The position numbers were made by a program, and so were the translations under genes. Below, piece after piece: positions 23,843 to 35,300 of a stretch of DNA of 64,000 nucleotides (position 1 is the stretch's first letter; each line of letters opens with the position of its first letter). The notes below the pieces were generated by a model. The model did no database searches. It worked only from the letters and a program-made list of their open reading frames with translations, and was not told where the DNA came from. Origin of the DNA: Plazaster borealis (Eukaryota > Echinodermata > Asteroidea > Forcipulatida > Labidiasteridae); contig CM037461.1 in the NCBI GenBank assembly GCA_021014325.1, positions 11,685,501-11,749,500 on the forward strand, in the 5' to 3' direction.

Positions 23843-26800
23843 CTACATCTTGAACAATCTCTTGGCAACTTTTGATGGGGCAATGAATGGTCCAGGATTG
23901 TCAGTGGAGGGTCTAGGTTTACCAGCAGTGGGGGCTCCAGGTTTCCCGGCAGTGAACAGTCCAGGTTGGGCAGCAGTGGAGGGCCCAGGTTGGGAAGCAG
24001 CGGAGGGCCTAGGTTGGGCAGCAGTGGAGGTCCCAGGTTGGGCAGCAGTGGAGGAGGGCCCAGGTTGGGCAGCAGCGGTGGGCCCAGGTTGGGCAGCAGT
24101 GGAGGAGGGCCCAGGTTGGGCAGCAGTGGAGGAGGGCCCAGGTTGGGCAGCAGTAGAGGGTCTATGGGGGCTGGTGGTACCACCAAGGCGTAGTATGTTT
24201 GAGGTCTGCACAACAAACGTGTAAACTGAGTGGTCCTCTAGACCACTGAGAATGTCTGCTGTAGTTGTTGATCTCCATATGTCTTGAGCCAGTGTCTTCT
24301 GCATGTGGAGATTGCAGATTTCGTTATCATCTTGGCACATGAACTCGATTGTTGTGTCTGTTGTGTCCTCAACTGTGATTAATTCCACAATCTTCTCTGT
24401 TGGTTCGTCAGGAATGATCTGCAAATGGTCACCAAAAAAATAAACAATAAATGCCTAAATAGACAGTTTACCAACATTTAGCAATTATATTTATAGTTTT
24501 TAGTGTAAAATATTGGACGAAAAGGTGTTAAAACAACATGTGATTTATTTTGGGTTAACACATGTATTTTTTTGTTCGCGATAGTTGGGTGGATACAAAC
24601 ATCAATGTGTGTGTCCCTTGTTGTTGACAGAGACATCATTTGTAGAAAGTTGTTTCTCTTTGGAGACACATGGGAGATCTTTACACGATCTCCAGATTTG
24701 ATTGGGCTGTTGGTGTTGTCGTTCCATAGGGCAAGCTGTATCGATCCCGTCTTGTCTTCGATTTCGATGTTGCGCACTTTTTGACATCTAAGTCCCACAA
24801 CTCTTGGTACTTCATCCTACGAGTGTAAGTAAATCATGTTATGAGTAGTTATAAACATAGATGTTAATGTTTCCAAAAGTCTTATAAGATATAAAAGATA
24901 TCTAGGCTTACGCCAATTGCTGTTTATCGCCAGAGGGAGGGGTGGGGGGGGGGGGTACACTATGATCATCACCACCTCCCCCCCCCCACCCGTCTTGTCG
25001 GGAAAAAGATCGCTCTGGTAAGTGTAAGGCCAAAATTTTATGTACTTGACATTTAATAGGTGTAATCAATAAACTAGTCAAAAACTATTAAGTTTAATTC
25101 AGTATACTAGTTTTCTTTAAAAAAAACTTTTCAGCGGGGTCAGATTTGTTATAGCGCCACCTCGTGATTTTGGGAAATTCATTGGTAAGGATCGTTTGTA
25201 CTTTTTCACTCTTTACACTCGGCGGTCGGTGAAAGTGCATGCAAAATGGTTCATGATAACACCATGGTATACGGAGGTCTTCTACCTCCATACGCATACA
25301 GAGCAAAGGCATGGTGTCAAAACGTGAAGTAAACGTATTGTGAAAGGACAGTTTCGTGAGGATGCTGACGCTGGGTTAAGTAACAATCGTGATGGAAAAA
25401 GAAGGATGAAATGTAACTTGAACTGAAGGTAAATTTACATTTTTCTACGTACGGCCATACCGGGATGGTAGACGGTAGACCGTTTATAGAAACACACCCA
25501 ACATGCTGCCATTGTCGACATTATTAAGCTGGTGTGTGTATATATTATTACTATCACTCAGAATCAACTATCATGTACATGCACATGAACATTTGGGAAA
25601 GTGTTTGAGTACTCTTTGATAGCTTTAAAGGAACATTACAGAATTGTTTTTTGCTAACAAAACAGTTAAGCACTTTATAATCCACCATATATACATAAAC
25701 TGACAAACCTGTAGAAGTTTGAGATCGATCGGCCATCTGGCTGGGTCACCAGAAAATAGTGAAAAACCGATAACACATTTCCATGTGTTATACAATGCAT
25801 GAATAAAACGCGCACTGATCGATAAACTCCAATCGGAAATTAGTTTTATTTATTTCTCATCAAATATGGCATTTCAGACAGAAATATTTCTAGGGATGTT
25901 TTCTACTATCATCATCATTAGACCGTGTAAGTTTTATGTAAATCTGTGATATTAAACTTTAAAGAAAATGTTAACTACCAGTTCTGTAACGTTCCTTTAA
26001 ATTGAGGACGCCCTGTAAACAGCTATTGATGATGTAGACTAGTGGTTAGTAACAAAGTAAAGATGAATTTTAGCTAACCTGTGTATCCCTTTTTTTACTG
26101 CTGTATGAATGATATTTGTTGCTTCTCCTTCAAAAATGAAATGACTATTGATTATAAATTTTGGGTGTATTGGGTGGGAGGGTTGGATTTTTATGGGAGG
26201 GATCTGGATGGTTGGTCTTTTAATGAGACATTTGCTCAATGAATACTTTGGTGTGTTACTTAATTGCAATAATTAGATAGGGTACATACAGGGTACATAC
26301 AGAATCAGTGCATGTATTTTCTGAAATGTTGTAACTAACAGTAGGACTTTGCCAGGCAAATTGTGGGACTCCGACTGTGGTGCATTGGCCAAATTTTAGT
26401 TCCTACAATAGCAGTAGCTATCTTAATAAATAAATAAAAATTCTTTAGATGACACTGATGTTCTTGCTGTCAAGTCATTAATGCTACCCATCCGTAGTAT
26501 CTATTTTTCAAACCATCCGTATTATAGTATCGATCTATTACTCAACAGTTAAATTTAAATTGATGGTTTTAAATTGATACAGCAATATTTATTTAAATTG
26601 TTGTTTATAATACTTACATGGGTTATTATTCCCTGTATAGTTATTGTGGAAGTTTCAATGCCAGAATGGATGGAGGATATTGGTATGAGTGCAGGTTCCG
26701 GTGGGTCCACCAGGTTGTTGGCCATTGTCAAGATGTCATCACTTATGAGCCGTTTTAGTGCAGGACAGGGTCGAACATGAGTGCTTTTACTTGCCATGAT

Positions 26801-27028
26801 GATGTTGCTGCCTCCTTTGTTGAAGTTACGTAGCAAGATTACTTGACCCACATGATATGGCTCACAAACATTATCATACGCCACACATTTTATGGCACTA
26901 GTGTGGTCGGCAAGGCTTAGCTCGTGAGCTTTATCCGTTTGTTTTTTCTTGACAATCTGAGCTCTTAAGGCTCTAGGATAGGGATTTTGCTTCTTGGTGT
27001 ATTCTGTGACATTCTTGATGGTGTCCAT
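23843..27028 (-). CDS. RPA1-like OB-fold single-stranded DNA-binding protein, three exons
   Basis: Minus-strand exons are 26,618-27,028 (ATG at 27,026-27,028), 24,601-24,816 and 23,843-24,418. All are in phase 0, totalling 400 residues. An acceptor just upstream (27,034/27,035) implies a 5' untranslated exon. Exon 1 has YTKKQNPYPRALRAQIVKKK and a DHTSAIKCVAYDN strand pattern. Exon 2 has RNIEIEDKTGSIQLALWND and SGDRVKISHVSPKRN. These are the paired OB-fold signatures of RPA70-like proteins. Exon 3 is acidic, then has a low-complexity tail of repeated PGPSSTAAQ-like units (about 23,940-24,170, locally GC-rich). The exon 2 donor is GTTTGT, so that junction is the weakest. RPA-like genes are carried by some Helitrons, so it may be element cargo, though it points away from the Helentron replicase. 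Confidence 0.65.
25629..25996. repeat. 368-bp MITE with TTAA duplication, in an intron of the RPA-like gene
   Basis: The ends AGGAACATTACAGAATTG and CAGTTCTGTAACGTTCCT are inverted repeats, flanked by TTAA at 25,625-25,628 and 25,997-26,000. It has the same length as the element at 27,473 and related ends. Confidence 0.7.
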
Positions 27029-27123
27029 TTTGGTCTGTAGACATGAGAAGTTAAAAGCAAATGACCCGATTAGTTTTAAATTAAACAACTTGAGTTTTGA
27101 AGTTTGCTAGACTCTATATTTAC

Positions 27124-27272
27124 TATGGTGTTCTATATCTGCTATGTCGCATCTCGCCTTATCGAATCTCGCCTTAGTTTTTCAATCTTGCCTTAGTTTT
27201 TAAATCTGAGATTAAAAAACTAAGGCGAGATTTGATAAGGCGAGATGCGAGATGGCAGATATAGAACACCAT
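27124..27272. repeat. Fold-back element
   Basis: ATGGTGTTCTATATCTGC at the left pairs with GCAGATATAGAACACCAT at the right. The pairing continues through GCATCTCGCCTTATC and CTCGCCTTAGTTTTT. The arms are about 70 bases with a very short centre. It lies just upstream of the RPA-like gene. Confidence 0.65.
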
Positions 27273-27472
27273 CATTTACATGTAATTATTTGTTGAATTG
27301 TTTAAAAGGTTTGCTAGTAGGGGACACATTGAATACACTACATATGATAACAAATGTTTTGTGGAGATATATGTATTATAATAATTTAATTGTGCTTGGT
27401 ACACACATCCATACATAATTGTTAAGACTCTAAGTAGTCCATTCTGTATTACAAATGAAATTCTGTTGTTAA

Positions 27473-27840
27473 AGGCACTGGACACGTTTGGTAATTGTTA
27501 AAGACCAGTATTCTCACTAGGTGTATCCCAACATATGCATAAAATAACAAACCTGTGAAAATTTGGGCTCAATCAGTCATCAAAGTTACAAGAAAATAAT
27601 GAAAGAAAAAACATCCTTGTTGCACAAATTTGTGTGCTTTCAGATAGAAATAATAAAAGGCTTAGCGGAAGTCTGTGAATATTTTAGTGAGCAATTACCT
27701 CTTTCTCAAAAACTATGTTACTTCAGAGGGAGTCGTTTCTCACAATGTTTTATACAATCAACAGCTCTCCGTTGCTCGTTACCAAGTAAGTTTTTATGGT
27801 AATATATTTTTTGAGTAATTACCAAACGTGTCCAGTGCCT
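27473..27840. repeat. 368-bp MITE with TTAA duplication
   Basis: AGGCACTGGACACGTTTGGT at the left and its complement at the right, ending at 27,840, form about 25-bp inverted ends. TTAA sits outside at 27,469-27,472 and 27,841-27,844. The TTAA target suggests mobilisation by a piggyBac-type transposase. The inner sequence (CAGTATTCTCACTAGGTG, ATGCATAAAATAACAAACC) also occurs in the fragment at 18,152. Confidence 0.8.
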
Positions 27841-28399
27841 TTAAGATGAAGAGTTAAATACTTCAGAGTTTTGGACAAAGGGATTGGTATCTGTACTTAG
27901 AAGCTCTCAAGTCAGTTAGGCTGATGCCCGCATAGTTTCCTGACTTTGTTGAGCATGTATAATGTGCTCTCCGATCATCGGGTCACCGTGTTCAAGTTAT
28001 TATTGAACAGTTCGGCTGATCAGTTATGGTTTTGTATACATTATACTTACATAGGCTATGTGTGCGCTGAATTGAGGAGACAACCTGAAGGTAGTGATCT
28101 GCTATGATGGTAGCAAAAATTTGATGACACTGATGAATGATGTTTTTACCGGTTTATATAGTCTTTGAGGGATTTATGTCCGAATTTCTTGGAGACAATC
28201 ATAGTCAGGATTGTCGACAGATATAGACTTACCAATAATTAAATCAGAGAGTTGGCCAATCAGGGGAAGAGTTAGTCTCAGCCAACAACAAGTGAGATTT
28301 CCCAGAGTTGTTGGTTAGCCAATGAATGCACAGTATTTGGTGTAGCCAATAATGTTGAGGATTGTAAAGTGGATTGCAGTTCATCCAATGAGAAAGTTT

Positions 28400-31300
28400 G
28401 CAGTTTCATAAGTGCAGTTTGGCGGTAGTTTAACTTTTTTGACCAATCAGAACCTGACAGAACAATCTGCCTCGTAACAGTAAAGTTTGTGTTTGATGTA
28501 ATGTTGTTGTTTCTTTTAAGCTGAAAATGCTTCAAAATTGAGGAAGTAAACAAAGTTGACTTGAAAAAATGATTATGGAAGTGGACAACAATTGTTTCCT
28601 GACGTCACGATGACGATAATTTGTTCATTTCACAAAATGCAAGCTCGATATTCATAGGTTTGTAAAGTAAAACACGGAAATCATTGATAACAAATGATTT
28701 GTTTGAGTAAATTTCAAAATTTCTGTGTGTATGCAATAACAGAAGAGTACTCCACATTATTTGCACACTTTATTCACTGTTTTGATAAATATTTCATATT
28801 AAAAAGTGTAATTTTGTCCAAAAATAAAGCACACAATTTTGGCAGACAATTTTCTGTTGTAGGGCCTACACGTTTCGTAAGTGCAGTTTGGCGGTAGTTT
28901 AACTTTTTTGACCAATCAGAACCTGACAGAACAATCTGCCTAGTAACAGTAAAGTTGGTGTTTGATGTAATGTTGTTGTTTCTTTCAAGCTGAAAATGCT
29001 TCAAAATTGATGAAGTTAACAAAGTTGACTTGAAAAAATGATTATGGAAGTGGACAACAATTGTTTCCTGACGTCACGATGACGATAATTTGTTCATTTC
29101 ACAAAATGCAAGCTCGATATTCATAGGTTTGTAAAGTAAAACACGGAAATCATTGATAACAAATGATTTGTTTGAGTAAATTTCAAAATTTCTGTGTGTA
29201 TGCAATAACAGAAGAGTATTCCACATTATTTGCACACTTTATTCACTGTCTTGATAAATATTTCATATTAAAAAGTGTAATTTTGTCCAAAAATAAAGCA
29301 CACAATTTTGGCAGATAATTTTCTGTTGTACAGGTCTCGTAAGTGCAGTTTGGCGGTAGTTTAACTTTTTTGACCAATCAGAACCTGACAGAACAATCTG
29401 CCTAGTAACAGTAAAGTTGGTGTTTGATGTAATGTTGTTGTTTCTTTCAAGCTGAAAATGCTTCAAAATCGAGGAAGTAAACAAAGTTGACTTGAAAAAA
29501 TGATTATGGAAGTGGACAACAATTGTTTCCTGACGTCACGATGACGATAATTTGTTCATTTCACAAAATGCAAGCTCGATATTCATAGGTTTGTAAAGTA
29601 AAACACGGAAATCATTGATAACAAATGAATTGTTTGACTAAATTTCAAAATTTCTGTGTATATGCAAGAATAGAAGTGTATTTCACATTTTTGCACACTT
29701 TATTCACTGTCTTGATAAATATTTCACATCAAAAAGTGTAATTTTGTCCAAAAATAAAGCACACAATTTTGGCAGATAATTTTCTGTTGTACAGGTCTCG
29801 TAAGTGCAGTTTGGCGGTAGTTTAATTTTTTTGACCAATCAGAACCTGACAGAACAATCTGCCTAGTAACAGTAAAGTTGGTGTTTGATGTAATGTTGTT
29901 GTTTCTTTCAAGCTGAAAATGCTTCAAAATCGAGGAAGTAAACAAAGTTGACTTGAAAAAATGATTATGGAAGTGGACAACAATTGTTTCCTGACGTCAC
30001 GATGACGATAATTTGTTCATTTCACAAAATGCAAGCTCGATATTCATAGGTTTGTAAAGTAAAACACGGAAATCATTGATAACAAATGATTTGTTTGAGT
30101 AAATTTTAAAATTTCTGTGTGTATGCAAGAACAGAAGAGTATTCCACATTATTTGCACACTTTATTCACTGTCTTGATAAATATTTCATATTAAAAAGTG
30201 TAATTTTGTCCAAAAATAAAGCACACAATTTTGGCAGATAATTTTCTGTTGTACACGTCTCGTAAGTGCAGTTTGGCGGTAGTTTAACTTTTTTGACCAA
30301 TCAGAACCTGGCAGAACCATCTGCCTAGTAGCAGTAAAGTTGGTGTTTGATGTAATGTTGTTGTTTCTTTCAAGCTGAAAATGCTTCAAAATCGAGGAAG
30401 TAAACAAAGTTGACTTGAAAAAATGATTATGGAAGTGGACAACAATTGTTTCCTGATGTCGCGATGACGATAATTATTTTCATTTCACAAAATGCAAGCT
30501 CGATATTCATAGGTTTGTAAAGTAAAACACGGAAAACATTGATAACAAATGATTTGTTTGAGTAAATTTCAAAATTTCTGTGTGTATGCAATAACAGAAG
30601 AGTACTCCACATTATTTGCACACTTTATTCACTGTTTTGATAAATATTTCATATTAAAAAGTGTAATTTTGTCCAAAAATGAAGCACACAGTTTTTGCAG
30701 ATAATTTAGTCTTGCACACGTCTCACGCAAATGGAGAAGGGCGCGAATTTTGGACAAATCAGAACTTGGCAGAACAATCTGCCTAGTAACAGTAAAGTTG
30801 GTGTTGTAGTTTCTTTCAAGCTGAAATGTTTTAGAATCAAAGAAATAGATAAATTTGACTTGAAACTAGAACAGCAGAAGCTGCCAAGGCGAGCGGCCGA
30901 ACGCCCGATAGAGAAACAATGAATAATAGAAAAACAATCATTTGATCAACTGATGTTCAAAGAGGTGGGGACAATTAACTTAATTAAATAAGTATGTAGT
31001 TGACCATTGCCTACTTGGCTTGACATGTGGGAAAGAGTCAAAAATGTTAACAAAAAGTCTCAATGCGGATGGCCGGACAGAAGCTGTTTAATTTCCAGAG
31101 GGTAATAATGTACCCTGAAAACTTTAACATTTTTAAACAATTTCCATTTGCACACTGTGGATCCAACCACATTTTGGCTGTAAGACAAATGAACTGCAAT
31201 TGAGAGTGAAAACAATTATTTTACACAACAAACTATCTAGCACCATGAGACAAAAACTTTAACAAAAAGTCTTGATGCGGATGGCCGGACAGAAGCTGTT

Positions 31301-32040
31301 TAATTTCCAGAGGGTAATAATGTACCCTGAAAACTTTAACATTTTTAAACAATTTCCATTTGCACACTGTGGATCCAACCATATTTTGGCTGTAAGACAA
31401 ATGAACTGCAATTGAGAGTGAAAACAATTATTTTACACAACAAACTATCTAGCACCATGAGACAAAAACTTTAACAAAAAGTCTCAATGCGGATGGCCGG
31501 ACAGAAGCTGTTTAATTTCCAGAGGGTAATAATGAACCCTGAAAACTTTAACATATTTAAACAATAGAAAAACTTGACCACAATTTCCATTTTCACCTAG
31601 TGAATCTATTCACACAAAAACAATTACATATCACAAAAAATTATCTAAGGCAAAAACTTCAAAAACTTCAAAAACAAAAAGTCTCAATGCGGACAGACGG
31701 ACGGACAGACGGACGGACGGACAAAATCGGTATTACATAGGCTCGCATTCTGCTAAAGCAGCTCGCCAAAAATAGTATGGAGGTGGACAAAATCTGACAA
31801 TTATTTCATTTCACAAAATGCAAGCTCAATATTCAAATGTTTGTAACTGTAAAACGCACGAATCATTGATAAGAAACGATTTTTGGGTAAATTTCAAAAT
31901 TTCTGTGTAAATGCAAGAACAGAAGAGTATTCCAGTAGGCCTACCTGCACACTTTATACACGGTTTTGATAAAATTAATATTGCAGAAATTCTTCACAGA
32001 AATAAGTTGTGTTTTTGGACACGTCTTGCAAATGCATCAG
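28400..32040. repeat. 461-bp tandem array, about six units, last one split
   Basis: The phrase AGTGCAGTTTGGCGG recurs at 28,411, 28,880, 29,342, 29,803 and 30,264, giving spacings of 469, 462, 461 and 461. A sixth, diverged unit starts near 30,715. It breaks off near 30,866 and resumes near 31,775 (GGAGGTGGACAAAATCTGAC, CACAAAATGCAAGCTC). Each unit contains CTGACGTCACGATGACGA. Short reading frames repeated at this spacing are by-products of the array. Units 3 and 4 look almost identical, so amplification is recent. Confidence 0.85.
30866..31774. repeat. 212-bp tandem array inserted in the last 461-bp unit
   Basis: CAAAAAGTCT followed by CGGATGGCCGGACAGAAG recurs at 31,051, 31,263, 31,475 and (diverged) 31,675, giving periods of 212, 212 and 200. 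It ends in a GGACAGACGGAC microsatellite (31,690-31,725). The flanking pieces contain GGCGAGC on the left and GGCTCGC/GCTCGCC on the right, so the insert may be a small mobile element with inverted GGCGAGC ends. Confidence 0.7.
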
Positions 32041-32130
32041 GTTAGTTTCATTCATCTTGACTGATATGCCTCGAATCCTTGTGTTGGAAGTTAGTAAATG
32101 TTCATATTATAGAGTGAGGAAATAAAAATT

Positions 32131-32205
32131 GGCTCGAGCCGGACTCGAACCTGCGACCTCTCGGATATCGTACGAGTGCTTTATCAACTGAGGTACCTGC
32201 CCAAG
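32131..32205 (-). repeat. tRNA-like sequence, probably head of a tRNA-derived SINE
   Basis: The minus strand reads TACCTCAGTTGATAAAGCA (A-box-like) and GGTTCGAGTCC (B box), spaced as in a tRNA gene, followed by a T-run. The acceptor arms do not pair well: only about four of seven positions match. The anticodon arm gives no clean 7-base loop. I therefore call a tRNA-derived repeat, not a functional tRNA. Confidence 0.55.
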
Positions 32206-33560
32206 TTGGGGTAGGCGTTCCTGTGCAATGTTAAACCTCTGTGGTCGGGTAAGGACCATAACAGTCAAACAAATTTGTGGATCAATTAAATTCTCTTTTT
32301 TTGGGGGGGGGGGGATGTTTGGTTTTGGGGGTTTTTTGGTTGCTGTTTTGAGGGTGTGGTTTTTTTTTGGGGGGGAGGGGATGGAAGGAGGGGGAGGGGG
32401 GCAATAGTGTAGACTTTCCAATAGTGCTGCTTTACATGGTATTAGTCTTATTTAGGTCATGTGTGAATGATCCACACTGCAGATTTCAGGCGTGCACAAC
32501 ATTGACTAATCTGTCATTTTTAACTTTACTATAGAAATGCCAAAGTTTTTGTGTGACTATTGAAAGTGATATTGTCGTTGAAACCTAATTTTTTCAAGTT
32601 AGCTATTGAGATTTTGCTTTTGGTCGACTGAATCTGCCGAAGCGCAAACAAACTTGCTGACAATTTTCATGAACCACCACACCACTTTAAAAGCCAAAGT
32701 TTAATAACAAGTCGAAGGACAGAGTCCCTAAGATGTGAAATTTAAGTTTAATTACACACAGTAGGCCTATCTTTATAACATAACTGCAAAAAGTGTTCAT
32801 ACCAAAAAAGAAATTTGTGGGCAGAGTTATAGGTAAAATAATTTGGAGTAAGCCTACGATTTTTCTGAGTCGTGGGTGATACCAGATTCTGTCCGCAGGA
32901 ATTTTCCACCCATGTGGCGATTTGTGTACAAATATGATCTGATAGCGCCCTGTTTGAATTTTTTTTCCAATCCATGTTAATTTTTGCCGCAAGGAAGGTG
33001 GTGGTTGACACAAAAATCGACTTGTTCCGTTTTCGTATATTGCGCCCTCAATTGATAACAAACCGCTTAGTTGTGTGGTCTAGGAACCGACATACACAAA
33101 CGGTATATCATATAACTGAATCCGTCGTAGCTGTGTGAGACGTACGTGGCTCGGAGCTCAGACTAAACTACACTTTTACTCGGTGTCTGAAATTAATATG
33201 AAAATTTACATTATTATTATGAATAGTTTTGAATATTGTCAGCAAAATAATCCTTATTTTCTTACAGACTTGCCCAGACTTGCTAATATGTGTACATGTT
33301 GTTTGCCATTTATGTTAATCTGAGTTACATGACGAAAGATTGGTGGTTGCAATTGCAGTAGCCTGTGCGGTGGTAGGTCACTAGGTCACGTGTCCGTTCA
33401 CTGCACGGAGGAGTCCACTACGCTATACTTACAACACAAGAGATATGCACAATAACACCAACCTACCTGTGAGAGTTTCACTCAGCTGATTTGCTTATTT
33501 TGTTTACAAGAAAACAGTAGAACATAGAAGTGCATTCTGCATTTTTGTGTCATATTTATT
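32206..33560. other. Spacer before the Helentron, no gene supported
   Basis: G-rich tracts occur at 32,300-32,400. Overlapping minus-strand frames at 32,687-33,061 lack recognisable domains. Confidence 0.35.
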
Positions 33561-33590
33561 AGGTGTTCGGGCATATAGCCCGGAACACCT
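33561..33590. promoter_or_regulatory. Terminal-type hairpin at the Helentron 5' side
   Basis: AGGTGTTCGGGC..GCCCGGAACACCT forms a 12-13-bp stem (one bulge) with a short ATATA-like loop. The same AGGTGTTCGG core is found in the heads of E1 and E2 and in four hairpins at the E3 tail, so it is probably a transposition signal. Confidence 0.6.
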
Positions 33591-34249
33591 CTTGGGTTAA
33601 TTAGTGATTTGATGAATGCAGTGTAAGTTTGGTATTATTTTTCAAAAGTATATATCGTAGTATAAGTCCAGATTGTTGCACATAGGTACATTGGGTGATG
33701 TTGATAGAGAACAGTTGATGAGGTGTATCACTTGTGTGTTTGTGTATCAAAGTGTATCAAAGTATCGTCTGTTAAAAAGGTATTATGAGCTGCGATAAGG
33801 TACTGTTGGCGCAGCATGCGCCCTGACGTGACGAACAGATGGCAGTGAATCAGTAACTAGGTAGAGTTCTTTATTCCAAGTACATTACATGTACAGGTCT
33901 GCCATGATCATGTCAACAGTTCGCATTCAAGTAAAACTGAACAAATGTTGCTGGGTATTATAGGTCTGTACGGTGAAGTTGGTTAGTGAGTTAAATGGGT
34001 TGGTTTTAAGTGTAGGCTTGTATTACAAAGACATGGAAAACAAAGTTAAGAAATGAACGACAGAACATAAATGTTTTGACATGATGGTGCCTGTGAATAC
34101 AAAAAAGTTAAAAATTAGAGCAGTTAGAACTAACAATTTTGTGATGTAGTGGCTACATTGTGACAACTCTAGCATTATGCTTTGAGTACACAGAGTCAAA
34201 GTGTTAATTGGTTGGTATTATTTCTTTTTCTTTTTTTTTTTAGAACAAC

Positions 34250-35296
34250 ATGCCCAAGTACAATCAAGCTGCTTTGAGGAAGGAGGAGACGAGGAGGTTC
34301 TGGGGACAGACGGAGATGGAGCGAGCTGGAAGGACGTGCCGTGCCAGATGTGTGTTTCTATCTGATCTTTCTACTTCTTTTTTCACTGGTGTCATGTCTT
34401 CGGTGATCTGTTCTTTCCGTTCACATACCGCTGGTATGACTCAAGTGTCTGTGCTTGAGGACGTCCCTGAGAACCATGCAGAAATGTATGCTATCAGGGA
34501 CAGCTATGCAAAACCATGTCGAAATATGTCGTATACAGTTCAAAACTATGTCGATAAAGTTCCAAACTATGCGAGTAAAGTTCCGAACAATGAGTACGAT
34601 GTTCAATGCCATGAGAACAGTGATTATCAGTGCCATAAGAAGAGTGAAGTTCACTGCTATGAGAAAGGTGATATTCAGTGCCGTAACAACTATGAAAGTC
34701 AGTGCTATGAGAATTATGAAGGTCAGTGCCATGACAACTATGAAGGTCAGTGCCATGACAACTATGAGGGTCAGTGCCATGACAACTATGAGGGTCAGTG
34801 CCATGACAACTATGAAGGTCAGGGCCATGAGAATTTTCAAGGTCGATGCCATGAGAACTATCGAGGTCAGTGCCATGAAAATAACATGTACGAAGGTCAG
34901 TGCTATGAGAAGTGTGAAGGTCAGTGTTGCAACAATAAAGGCCAGTCCCAAGCAATTCAAGACGTTGATCAGTGCAAAAAAAATGAGAGACATCTAACCC
35001 ATAAGAAATATGAATGGTATGAGAAGTGTGCAAGTCCTTGCAACTTGATTTTGCTTAAGAAATGCCATAGAAATTGTATGAGCTCTAAGAAAAGCTATAA
35101 GGATGCTAACAAAGCTCAGAGGAAAAGGCTACGAAAAATTCGAATAAAACCTCAAATTCACATGAGTAGTCTTGACAAGCGAAGACAGAAGTTGAGATGT
35201 AACTTTGACAACCCTGATATTCAAAAAGTTATAGTAATTCATGTAATCAGAAGTGCTTTAGGAGAAAGTACCAGGGTAGCGTTTATACAGACGTAA
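34250..35296 (+). CDS. Helentron ORF with Cys-rich octapeptide repeats
   Basis: A 348-residue frame starts ATGCCCAAG. Residues roughly 118-235 are about 14 copies of an 8-residue repeat, consensus YEGQCHDN. The central copies are nearly identical at the DNA level (24-bp unit). The C-terminal third is basic (KAQRKRLRKIRIK). Regularly spaced CxxN and CHxN suggest metal binding, but I recognise no domain. It precedes the PHD remnant and proteases and may have been the N-terminal part of the Helentron polyprotein or a separate accessory gene. The stop at 35,294-35,296 is followed by more basic coding-like sequence in another frame. Confidence 0.55.
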   Translation: MPKYNQAALRKEETRRFWGQTEMERAGRTCRARCVFLSDLSTSFFTGVMSSVICSFRSHTAGMTQVSVLEDVPENHAEMYAIRDSYAKPCRNMSYTVQNYVDKVPNYASKVPNNEYDVQCHENSDYQCHKKSEVHCYEKGDIQCRNNYESQCYENYEGQCHDNYEGQCHDNYEGQCHDNYEGQCHDNYEGQGHENFQGRCHENYRGQCHENNMYEGQCYEKCEGQCCNNKGQSQAIQDVDQCKKNERHLTHKKYEWYEKCASPCNLILLKKCHRNCMSSKKSYKDANKAQRKRLRKIRIKPQIHMSSLDKRRQKLRCNFDNPDIQKVIVIHVIRSALGESTRVAFIQT

Positions 35297-35300
35297 AGTT

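Noticed and set aside
23850..24224. Plus-strand Gly/Trp-rich frames (GWAAVEGPG repeats)
   Set aside because: They are the reverse complement of the Pro/Ala-rich tail of the minus-strand RPA-like gene, whose splice structure and domains are convincing.
24930..25010. G-tract and C-tract pair as a quadruplex regulatory element
   Set aside because: A simple poly-G/poly-C inverted pair in an intron of the RPA-like gene; nothing else supports regulation.
28278..30407. A family of five short minus-strand proteins beginning MFTSSILKHFQLERNNN
   Set aside because: They recur at the 461-bp period of a tandem satellite and have no domain features; they are by-products of the array.
32131..32205. Functional tRNA gene on the minus strand
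   Set aside because: A and B boxes are present, but the acceptor stem pairs poorly and no clean anticodon loop forms. A tRNA-derived SINE fits better.
34421..35033. Overlapping frames of 180-190 codons on both strands over the Cys-repeat ORF
   Set aside because: They are shadows of the 24-bp repeat, which stays open in several frames. The plus-strand 34,250-35,296 frame is in the right place and sense for the Helentron.
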